This document shows positions 16,803 to 23,399 of a stretch of DNA of 64,000 bases, one piece after another (position 1 is the first letter of the stretch; the number at the start of each line of letters is the position of its first letter). The stretch covers positions 1 through 64,000 of the forward strand of contig JAQCQR010000001.1 of assembly GCA_027687465.1 (NCBI GenBank), written 5' to 3'. The translations under genes were made by a program, and so were the position numbers. The notes under the pieces were generated by a model. It saw nothing but the letters and a program-made list of their open reading frames with translations, did no database searches and was not told where the DNA came from. This stretch comes from Coriobacteriaceae bacterium AF08-21. Its GTDB lineage: Bacteria > Actinomycetota > Coriobacteriia > Coriobacteriales > Coriobacteriaceae.

Positions 16803-17936
16803 CTATTTCCAAACGCGCTCGGCAATACGCCTGACCAGCGCAATCTTTGCCCACTGCTCGTCCTCGGTCAGCTTATTGCCAATCTCGCAGCTGGCAAAGC
16901 CACACTGCGGAGACAGATACAGGTTCTCGAGCGGCACGTACTTTGCCGCCTCGCGGATGCGCTCGACGATAACATCCTCGTTCTCGAGCTCTGCCGCCTT
17001 GGTGGTCACCAAGCCCAGCACGACCTTCTTGCCGGGAGCAACGTACTTGAGCGGCTCAAAACCACCGGCGCGGGGCGTGTCGAACTCCAGATAGAACGCG
17101 TCAACGTCCTCATGCGCAAACAGGTACGGCGCGATGGGGTCGTAGCCGCCCTCAAAAGCGTAGGTGGAGTGGTAGTTGCCGCGGCATACATGCGTGTTGA
17201 TAACCAGATCGTCGGGCTTGCCCTCGATGGCGGCATTGTTGAGCGCCACGCCCAGCTCGCTTACCTTTTGCAGGTCGACCGGGCTCATGCCGGTTTTGGC
17301 AACAAAATCGGTATCGCAGTAGATGCCCCAGGTGCAGTCATCAAACTGGATGTTGCGGCAGCCCGCGGCATACAGGTCAGCAATCACGGTGCGGTATGCT
17401 GCGGCAATGGCACCGACGAGCTCTTCGTCGGTCTTGTAGACGGCGTGCAGACTCTCCTGCTGGCCATCGCAGCGGTCGAGTGTGACTTCGGAGAACGTCT
17501 GGATCGGCGCCGGAATGGTCTGGCGCGCGACCTGGCCCTCTCCCTCGAGCGACTTGATAAATTTGAAGTGCTCGACGAACGGATGATTCTCGCCGCTAAT
17601 GGGACCGGTTACCACGGCGGTGTCGGCGGTAGTCTCCTCATCGTGGAACATGTAGCCCGTGCGCGAGGCGCGGCGCTCAATGCCGTTGAGGCCCCACATA
17701 AAATCGAGGTGCCAGTAGCTGCGGCGGAACTCGCCATCGGTAATCACCTGCAGGCCGGCAGCCTTCTGCTTGGCCACTAAGTCGCGGATGGCCTCGTCCT
17801 CGACGGCCTTAAGGCCGGAAGCGTCGAGTTTACCCGCGACATAGGCGGCACGGGCGTCCTTTACAGCCTGCGGACGAAGAAAACTGCCGACGATATCGGC
17901 ACGAAACGGCGCGTTCGGTTGAATCGAAGTGCTCAT
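16803..17936 (-). CDS. MetE-like cobalamin-independent methyltransferase (YxjG/YxjH type)
   Basis: 377 residues from ATG 17936, with GGGAGA upstream. It corresponds only to the C-terminal catalytic half of MetE. Zinc ligands are visible as NTHVCRGN (His and Cys) and SPQCGF (Cys). Proteins of this size transfer methyl groups to homocysteine or related thiols from unidentified donors. It lies downstream of a LysR gene on the same strand with palindromes between them, so LysR control of sulfur/methionine salvage is plausible. Confidence 0.82.
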   Translation of the reverse strand: MSTSIQPNAPFRADIVGSFLRPQAVKDARAAYVAGKLDASGLKAVEDEAIRDLVAKQKAAGLQVITDGEFRRSYWHLDFMWGLNGIERRASRTGYMFHDEETTADTAVVTGPISGENHPFVEHFKFIKSLEGEGQVARQTIPAPIQTFSEVTLDRCDGQQESLHAVYKTDEELVGAIAAAYRTVIADLYAAGCRNIQFDDCTWGIYCDTDFVAKTGMSPVDLQKVSELGVALNNAAIEGKPDDLVINTHVCRGNYHSTYAFEGGYDPIAPYLFAHEDVDAFYLEFDTPRAGGFEPLKYVAPGKKVVLGLVTTKAAELENEDVIVERIREAAKYVPLENLYLSPQCGFASCEIGNKLTEDEQWAKIALVRRIAERVWK

Positions 17937-17977
17937 AGATATCTCCCTTTGCATTGGTTGCTTTACTGGGACAGAGT

Positions 17978-18044
17978 ATGAGCGCTCATATGGACATCGT
18001 AAAATATATGTTTATAACAGTTTGATATAGATGCTTCCTATATC
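17978..18044. promoter_or_regulatory. Palindromes between LysR and MetE-like genes
   Basis: Two sites: the perfect 12-base palindrome ATGAGCGCTCAT (17978-17989), and GATATAG/CTATATC arms 7 bases apart (18024-18044), which fit the T-N11-A rule of LysR boxes. Flanking CAGTTTG and CAGTTTG words repeat. The region is markedly AT-rich. Confidence 0.5.
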
Positions 18045-18091
18045 AGTTTGGACTGCCATAAAGAGATTTGACCCGTGCAGAACGCAGCAGT

Positions 18092-18988
18092 CTAGATGTG
18101 CTGACGAATCGCTTCGATATAGGCCTGCCCGTAGCGCGTAAGTGTCGTGTTCTTGCGCGTGATGATGCCGATCTCCATGTACTCGTCTACATCGAGCGGA
18201 ATGGAGATAATGCCGGGGCCGTTAAGTTCATGGCTGATCACGCCCGAACAAACCGTGTAGCCGTTAAGGCCCATGGCCAGATTGAACAACGTCGCACGGT
18301 CGCGCACGCGGATATTCTTGCGGCGCTCAAAGGTCGAGGTCAGCTCCTCGGAATAGTAAAACGAGTTGTAGCTGCCCTGCTCATAGGACAGGAACGGGTA
18401 GTCCTCGAGATCTTCGAGCGTCACGCTGGCGTGGTCCGCCAGTGGATGGTCGGCGCATACAAAGACATGCGGCGTGGCGCAGAAGAGCCCCTCGAATACG
18501 AGTTCGTTGGCGGCGAGCATGCGCTCGATGACCTCGCGGTTATGCTCGGATAAGTACAGGATGCCCAGTTCACTTTTCATATGCGCGACGTCCTCGATAA
18601 TCTCGTGAGTCTGTTCCTCGCGCAGAGTAAAGTCGTAACGCGCGGCATCGAACTCGCGGATCACGTCAACAAACGCGTTAACGGCAAAGGAATAATGCTG
18701 ACAGCTCACACTAAAATGCGGCACCTGCTCGGATGCGCTCTTGTACTTACCCTCGAGCAAATCGGCCTGGTCGAGCACTTGGCGCGCGTAGCCCAAGAAG
18801 GTCTCGCCCTCCTCGGACACAATGACGCCCTTGTTGGTGCGCTCAAAGATGTGTACACCCATCTCGTTTTCGAGATCGCGAATTGACGCGGTAATCGAAG
18901 GCTGCGACACAAAGAGCCGGCGCGAGGCCTCGGTGATGCTGCCGCATTCGGCAACTTTGACGACATATCTGAGCTGCTGGAGCTTCAT
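18092..18988 (-). CDS. LysR-type regulator upstream of MetE-like gene
   Basis: 298 residues from ATG 18988 with AGGGAG upstream. N-terminal HTH (residues 1-60: CGSITEASRRLFVSQPSITASIRDLE) and a CysB/CynR-like effector domain. The HAD gene ends 10 bases upstream and the MetE-like gene starts about 155 bases downstream, all on the minus strand, so the three may share transcripts. The target is probably the MetE-like gene. Confidence 0.88.
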   Translation of the reverse strand: MKLQQLRYVVKVAECGSITEASRRLFVSQPSITASIRDLENEMGVHIFERTNKGVIVSEEGETFLGYARQVLDQADLLEGKYKSASEQVPHFSVSCQHYSFAVNAFVDVIREFDAARYDFTLREEQTHEIIEDVAHMKSELGILYLSEHNREVIERMLAANELVFEGLFCATPHVFVCADHPLADHASVTLEDLEDYPFLSYEQGSYNSFYYSEELTSTFERRKNIRVRDRATLFNLAMGLNGYTVCSGVISHELNGPGIISIPLDVDEYMEIGIITRKNTTLTRYGQAYIEAIRQHI

Positions 18989-18998
18989 GGCTTTCTCC

Positions 18999-19907
18999 CT
19001 AGACGTTCGTGACGTCGAAACCCGTCGCGTCCATCTGACGCATAAACGACGGCATCTCCCCCGTCGCGGCGCAGGCGGCAATCTGATGCAGAGCCCCGGC
19101 AACCGCATCATCTGCCGCAGCGCCGATATGCCAGCGCGCGGCAGCCGTGACGGCCTCGTTGGCATTGGCGACTGCAACGGAATTGGGAACGGCATCGATC
19201 ATGGGCAAATCGTTATCGGAATCGCCGAATACGGCCACCTCGTCGGGCGTCAGGCCCAAAGCGCGCGCCAGCTCCAGCGCAGCACAGCCCTTGTCCCAGC
19301 CGGTCGGAAGAACGTCGAACAGGCGCACGCGGTTGTTGGGAAACACGAGCGAGAGCTCCGGCACCTCGGCGGCAACACGCTCGCGCAGCTCGGCGAGCTC
19401 CTCGCGCGAACGGGCACTCCAGATATTCGCCTTGTATACCGGGGCATCGTCAACGACAGGGCGACAGGGAGCCTCTTCGCCCTTGAGCCACGCGTTGCCG
19501 CCTGACTCCATGGCGCGACGCACACGCTCGGGATCGCTTGTCACGCAATAGGCGTCGTTGTCCCAAAAGTCATCACCCAGACGGTAGACCTTCAAATAGG
19601 TATCGTCGGTCTCTTGCTCCAGGTAGTCGGCCAGGCGCATAAGGGCATCGTTATCAGTTGCGCGCGAGGCAACCGCCTCGCCATCGACAAACATCACCTG
19701 GCCGTTGCAAAACGCACCGGTCGAGAAGCACTCGGAGCGATTGCGGAACATCCAGCTCATCGCGGACGGCTGGCGACCCGAAACCGGGCCAAAATGCAGG
19801 CCCGCCGCCTGCATGGCATGAATGCCCTCGATGGCGCAGTCGCTGGCGCCATCGTGTCCAGCAGGAATCAGCGTATCGTCCATATCGGTCAGCACAAGTT
19901 TGATCAT
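18999..19907 (-). CDS. HAD-family hydrolase (Cof-type phosphatase)
   Basis: 302 residues from ATG 19907; the frame extends upstream but only through the repeat-rich intergenic DNA. Motif I LTDMDDTL supplies the nucleophile and acid/base Asp, motif II is in the GPVSGRQP region, and motif IV is FGDSDNDLPM. The Cof-type cap lies between. These enzymes dephosphorylate sugar phosphates, FMN or pyridoxal phosphate; the substrate is not predictable here. It may be the first gene of a HAD-LysR unit. Confidence 0.85.
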   Translation of the reverse strand: MIKLVLTDMDDTLIPAGHDGASDCAIEGIHAMQAAGLHFGPVSGRQPSAMSWMFRNRSECFSTGAFCNGQVMFVDGEAVASRATDNDALMRLADYLEQETDDTYLKVYRLGDDFWDNDAYCVTSDPERVRRAMESGGNAWLKGEEAPCRPVVDDAPVYKANIWSARSREELAELRERVAAEVPELSLVFPNNRVRLFDVLPTGWDKGCAALELARALGLTPDEVAVFGDSDNDLPMIDAVPNSVAVANANEAVTAAARWHIGAAADDAVAGALHQIAACAATGEMPSFMRQMDATGFDVTNV

Positions 19908-19946
19908 AAGGTCCCCTCGGTCATTCTTTATCCCGTCTATTGTAAC

Positions 19947-20051
19947 GACCTGCCAATAAGGGACAGGTTTATCTTGGCAGGTTTTATCTGGGAAAATGCA
20001 GCGCCCCTGTTGCCACCTGCCAAAATAAACCTGTCCCATATTGGCAGGTGC
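19947..20051. repeat. Inverted pair of type C palindromic elements
   Basis: CCTGCCAATAAGGGACAGG... at 19949-19982 and its near reverse complement at 20014-20050 (CACCTGCCAAAATAAACC...) flank about 31 bases. Each copy is itself an imperfect palindrome ending in TTGGCAGG. A third copy is at 39341-39377. The pair lies between the divergent HAD and thiM transcription units, just before a likely -10 TAGTAT at 20054-20059. Confidence 0.75.
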
Positions 20052-20075
20052 GCTAGTATAGGGAACAACAGATTC

Positions 20076-20170
20076 GATGCGGGAGTGCCGGCGGTGCAAA
20101 CCACAAGGCTGAGAGGGCATAGGGCCCAATCCTTTGAACCTGTCAGTTAATGCTGGCGTAGGGAGCATGC
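20076..20170 (+). promoter_or_regulatory. TPP riboswitch (THI element)
   Basis: The conserved core words are present in order: GGGAGTGC, GGCTGAGAGGG, CCTTTGAACCTG, GTTAATGC and GCGTAGGGAGCA, with ATGC/GCAT closing the outer stem. It senses thiamine pyrophosphate in the leader of thiM. A terminator hairpin directly downstream forms the expression platform. Confidence 0.95.
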
Positions 20171-20179
20171 CGCCTTTAC

Positions 20180-20210
20180 AGGGGCGCTGTCTATGCACAG
20201 CGCCCCTTTT
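20180..20210 (+). terminator. Terminator of the TPP riboswitch
   Basis: AGGGGCGCTGT (20180-20190) pairs with ACAGCGCCCCT (20197-20207), followed by a T run. Its position between the aptamer and the thiM ribosome site indicates transcription attenuation when TPP is bound. Confidence 0.88.
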
Positions 20211-20232
20211 CTATGCCAAGGAGGCATGTGCA

Positions 20233-21072
20233 GTGATTGATTCGGAACAGCTTAAGCAACATATGGTCAAGGCCGTAGAGGAGATTCGAGCCACCAATCC
20301 GATGGCCGGCTCCATCACCAACACGGTGACGATCGACTTTGTCGCCAACGCGCAGCTCGCCGTGGGCGGTTCGGCCGCCATGGTCTATCTGCCCGACGAG
20401 GGCGAGGCGCTCGTTGCCGGCGGCGGCGCCATCTATCTCAACATGGGCACGCTCTTCCCCATCTACGAGCAGACGATTCCCCGCGCGGCCAAGGCGGCAC
20501 ACGACGCCGGCAAGCCCTGGGTGCTCGATCCGGTGGGTCTGGGCATCGGTAGCCTGCGCACCCAGCTGGTAAACGAGCTCAAGCAGTACAAGCCCGCCAT
20601 CGTACGCGGCAACGCCTCCGAGATCATCGCACTCTCCGGCCTGTGGGGTCTTGAGGGCGAGTCGGCCGATCTGAGCCGCGTACGTGGTGTCGATACCACC
20701 GACACGGTCGACGCCGCCCGCGATGCCGCCGTGGCGCTCGCTCGCTACACCGGCGGCGCCGTTGTGGTCTCGGGCGAAGTCGACCTGATTACCGACGGCA
20801 CGACCGTGGCCAAATCCCACGGCGGCAGCCCGCTCATGTCCAAGATCACCGGCTGCGGTTGCTCGCAGGGCGGCGTGCTGGCCGTGTACGCCTGTGCTAC
20901 CGATCCGTTTACGGCAGCAGTCTGCGGCACCGCCGTCTACAACGTTGCCGGCACGCGTGCCGCCGCCGTCGCCGATGCCCCGGCAAGCTTTAAGGTCGCC
21001 TTTATCGACGAGCTCTACCGCGCAACCGCCCAGGATATTGCCGACAACCGACTCGAGCTCGAGGAGGCATAA
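20233..21072 (+). CDS. thiM: Hydroxyethylthiazole kinase
   Basis: 279 residues from GTG 20233; AAGGAGG lies eight bases upstream, and no ATG in frame fits. ThiM phosphorylates the thiazole alcohol for thiamine salvage. Visible motifs are SITNTVTIDFVAN at the N-terminus, VLDPVGLG, RGNASEI and the ITGCGCSQGG catalytic loop. It is the first gene of a three-gene operon under a TPP riboswitch. thiD and thiC are not adjacent. Confidence 0.95.
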   Translation: MIDSEQLKQHMVKAVEEIRATNPMAGSITNTVTIDFVANAQLAVGGSAAMVYLPDEGEALVAGGGAIYLNMGTLFPIYEQTIPRAAKAAHDAGKPWVLDPVGLGIGSLRTQLVNELKQYKPAIVRGNASEIIALSGLWGLEGESADLSRVRGVDTTDTVDAARDAAVALARYTGGAVVVSGEVDLITDGTTVAKSHGGSPLMSKITGCGCSQGGVLAVYACATDPFTAAVCGTAVYNVAGTRAAAVADAPASFKVAFIDELYRATAQDIADNRLELEEA

Positions 21073-21075
21073 GCC

Positions 21076-21417
21076 ATGTCCGAACCCGCAACAAATGCCG
21101 GCATGAACACGCTCGTCGCCGTGGCCATCGCCCCATGCGGCACCGGCGACGAGCTGTCCGCCGAGGTCGCCGAGGTCGTGCGCGTCATTCGCGAGAGCGG
21201 CCTTCCCAACCGCACCACCTCGATGTTCACCGAGATCGAGGGCGACTGGGACGAGGTCATGCAGGTCGTGCGCGACGCGACCTTTGTGTTGGCGAGCAAG
21301 GGCATCCGCACCGAAGTCGTGCTCAAAGCCGATATTCGACCCGGATTTACCGACACCATGACCGGCAAACTCAAGCGCATGGAAGCACAGATCAAAAAGC
21401 AGGAGGAAGCACAATGA
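21076..21417 (+). CDS. MTH1187/YqgV-family thiamine-binding protein
   Basis: 113 residues, starting three bases after the thiM stop. The sequence matches the small ferredoxin-like fold DUF77 family (VAIAPCGTGDELSAEVAEVVRVIRESGL, then TSMFTEIEGDWDEVMQVV), which includes proteins that bind thiamine or its precursors. Its place inside a TPP-controlled operon, overlapping the thiE start by ATGA, supports a role in thiamine precursor handling. The precise role is unknown. Confidence 0.85.
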   Translation: MSEPATNAGMNTLVAVAIAPCGTGDELSAEVAEVVRVIRESGLPNRTTSMFTEIEGDWDEVMQVVRDATFVLASKGIRTEVVLKADIRPGFTDTMTGKLKRMEAQIKKQEEAQ

Positions 21418-22109
21418 GCATCCGCGACAACCTTGATATCTCGGCCTATCTGGTGCTCGGCCCCGAAAACACCCTCGGACGCCCCGTGGGCGATGTGGTG
21501 GCCCAGGCGCTCGACGCCGGCTTTACCTGCATTCAGGTGCGCTCCAAGGTGGCAAGCGCCCGCGAGATCATTGCGCTGACCGGCGACGCCGCGCAGGCAA
21601 TCGCACAGGCTGGCAAGACCGGTCAGGTCGCCTTGCTGATCGATGACCGCCTTGACTGCGTACTCGCCGCACGCGAGCAGGGCATTGCGGTCGACGGCGT
21701 GCACGTGGGCCAGAGCGATATTCCCGTCGAGGTCTGTCGCAAGCTGCTGGGCCCCGACGCCATTGTGGGCCTTTCGGCCCGTTGCGAGGAGATGCTCGAG
21801 TACGTCAAGACCGCCGACATGAGCCTGGTCGACTACCTGGGCATCGGCCCGCTCCACGAGACCGAGACCAAGCGCGACTGCGGACGCGCGGCCGACGGCT
21901 CTATCATCACCAAGAGCTTTGAGGACCTTGCCGCACTCCACGCGGCAAGCCCCGTGCCCATCGTGGTGGGCGGCGGCGTTAAGACGGCCGACTTGCCGCA
22001 GCTTAAGGCCACCGGCGTCGACGGCTTCTTTGTGGTAAGCGCCGTCTGCAGCGCCGACGACCCCCATGCCGCAGCCAAGGAGCTTGTCGACACCTGGCAG
22101 CAGGCATAG
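21414..22109 (+). CDS. thiE: Thiamine-phosphate synthase
   Basis: 231 residues from ATG 21414, which overlaps the previous stop. It is a TIM-barrel enzyme joining HMP-pyrophosphate and thiazole phosphate. Motifs are IQVRSK (substrate-binding Gln and Lys), LIDDRLD, GVHVGQSD, LGIGPLHETETK and VVGGGV. Longer frames seen upstream are antisense or shifted readings. Last gene of the thiamine operon. Confidence 0.93.
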   Translation: MSIRDNLDISAYLVLGPENTLGRPVGDVVAQALDAGFTCIQVRSKVASAREIIALTGDAAQAIAQAGKTGQVALLIDDRLDCVLAAREQGIAVDGVHVGQSDIPVEVCRKLLGPDAIVGLSARCEEMLEYVKTADMSLVDYLGIGPLHETETKRDCGRAADGSIITKSFEDLAALHAASPVPIVVGGGVKTADLPQLKATGVDGFFVVSAVCSADDPHAAAKELVDTWQQA

Positions 22110-22153
22110 GCATAGGCCGAACAGCTGATTCGCAGCCTCATATCTTCAACAAT

Positions 22154-22199
22154 GGAAAGCGCATCCCAGTTTGGGCCTCCATTCCGGGATGCGCTTTCC
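22154..22199 (+). terminator. Hairpin after thiE
   Basis: Perfect 14-bp stem GGAAAGCGCATCCC (22154-22167) with GGGATGCGCTTTCC (22186-22199). The T-tract is short, so termination is likely but not certain. It sits between convergent genes. Confidence 0.7.
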
Positions 22200-22210
22200 G
22201 TATGCGACCC

Positions 22211-23080
22211 TTACCCCGCCAGATACGCTTCCAACGCCGGCAAAGTCGCCTCTGCATCGTGGCGGCCGACCTGGTAGATGCGCTCGAGCTCATCCGGTTC
22301 GCGGCACAGCGACGGCACCTTCACCGATTCACTCGGCCGCACCACAAAGATTTCCCCGGCAGCCTCTCGACGTGCCAGGTCATCGAGCGTGGCATTGTAG
22401 ACCTCATGCCGATGCTCAAGCGCTGCAACAAACTCCGGATAGTGACGGAACACGCGCCGCAGCATGGGCATCACGCTGTTGGGCTGCTTCACAAAGCCCG
22501 CCGGCTGCGTGAGTACCACGATATTGCGGTCATACCCCTGCGCAAACAGCCATGCGCTGGGAATAGAATCAGCCACGCCACCATCCAGATACTTATGCCC
22601 GTCAATAGCAACGGGACGCGTCGCCACAGGAATGGCAGACGACGCCCGGATCCACTCGATATCGCGCTCGTCGCCATACGGTAGATCGTGGTAGACGGCC
22701 TTGCCCGTCTCGATATCGGTACACACGCACGTAAATCGCATGGGGCAGGCGCGATACGCCTCCAAGTCGATGGGATCGCGCTCGATAGGCACCTCGTGAT
22801 AGGCAAAATCGGCATTGAACATATCGCCGGTTCGCAGCCAGCTGGTCACGCTCGCATAGCGCTTGTCGGCGCAATAAGCCTTGTTGTAACGAATGGCACG
22901 GCCGATCTGGCGCGATTTAAAGTTGTAGCCAAACGCCGCGCCCGCCGAGACACCCACCATATGGTCGCAGGTCAAACCGCGCTCCATCCAAACGTCGAGC
23001 ACGCCCGCCGTATACATACCGCGGTAGCCGCCTCCCTCGAGCGCAAGCCCCACCGTGCGCGTCGTATCCGGCTGTGCCAT
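22211..23080 (-). CDS. Patatin-like phospholipase
   Basis: 289 residues from ATG 23080. Oxyanion-hole motif EGGGYRGMY (about residues 15-23), nucleophile GVSAG and the catalytic Asp in DGGVAD form the Ser-Asp dyad. Bacterial members of this YjjU-like group hydrolyse acyl esters of phospholipids and are cytoplasmic or membrane-associated; no signal peptide is seen. It is convergent with the thiamine operon. Confidence 0.88.
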   Translation of the reverse strand: MAQPDTTRTVGLALEGGGYRGMYTAGVLDVWMERGLTCDHMVGVSAGAAFGYNFKSRQIGRAIRYNKAYCADKRYASVTSWLRTGDMFNADFAYHEVPIERDPIDLEAYRACPMRFTCVCTDIETGKAVYHDLPYGDERDIEWIRASSAIPVATRPVAIDGHKYLDGGVADSIPSAWLFAQGYDRNIVVLTQPAGFVKQPNSVMPMLRRVFRHYPEFVAALEHRHEVYNATLDDLARREAAGEIFVVRPSESVKVPSLCREPDELERIYQVGRHDAEATLPALEAYLAG

Positions 23081-23399
23081 GTGACCATCTCCGTTCCTGC
23101 GTTTTAAAACGGGACAAGTATACCCGTCAACATATATCGACTCAGTCGCATTTTTCATGCGCACCCAGGCGTTGCCGTTTGGCGAATAATAGCCGCCCAC
23201 AGCATGTGCGCCTATATATAATTGTGCACTGTTGTCTATACTACTCAGCTGTTATCAACAGCGAACATTAGCCGGCAAAGTAACTCAACAACGCAGCAAG
23301 GCGGGGGCCTGGATACACGCAAGGCGCCGAGCAACGACGCGTGTACACTACGAGCTCGCCCGACGCCATCCGCCCCGACCTCAGAAAGCCGCTTACAAC
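23081..23399 (+). other. Intergenic region with promoter-like -10 and long leader
   Basis: A perfect TATAAT lies at 23217-23222 within CCTATATATAAT, but no convincing -35 stands 17 bases upstream. Transcription from it would give a leader of about 170 bases before the GGDEF-EAL start. I saw no gene and no riboswitch consensus that I could defend. Confidence 0.4.

Noticed and set aside
23229..23399. c-di-GMP (GEMM) riboswitch before the GGDEF-EAL gene
   Set aside because: CGCAA and GGCGCC words occur, but the conserved aptamer pattern and pairings could not be traced, so it is kept only as a question.
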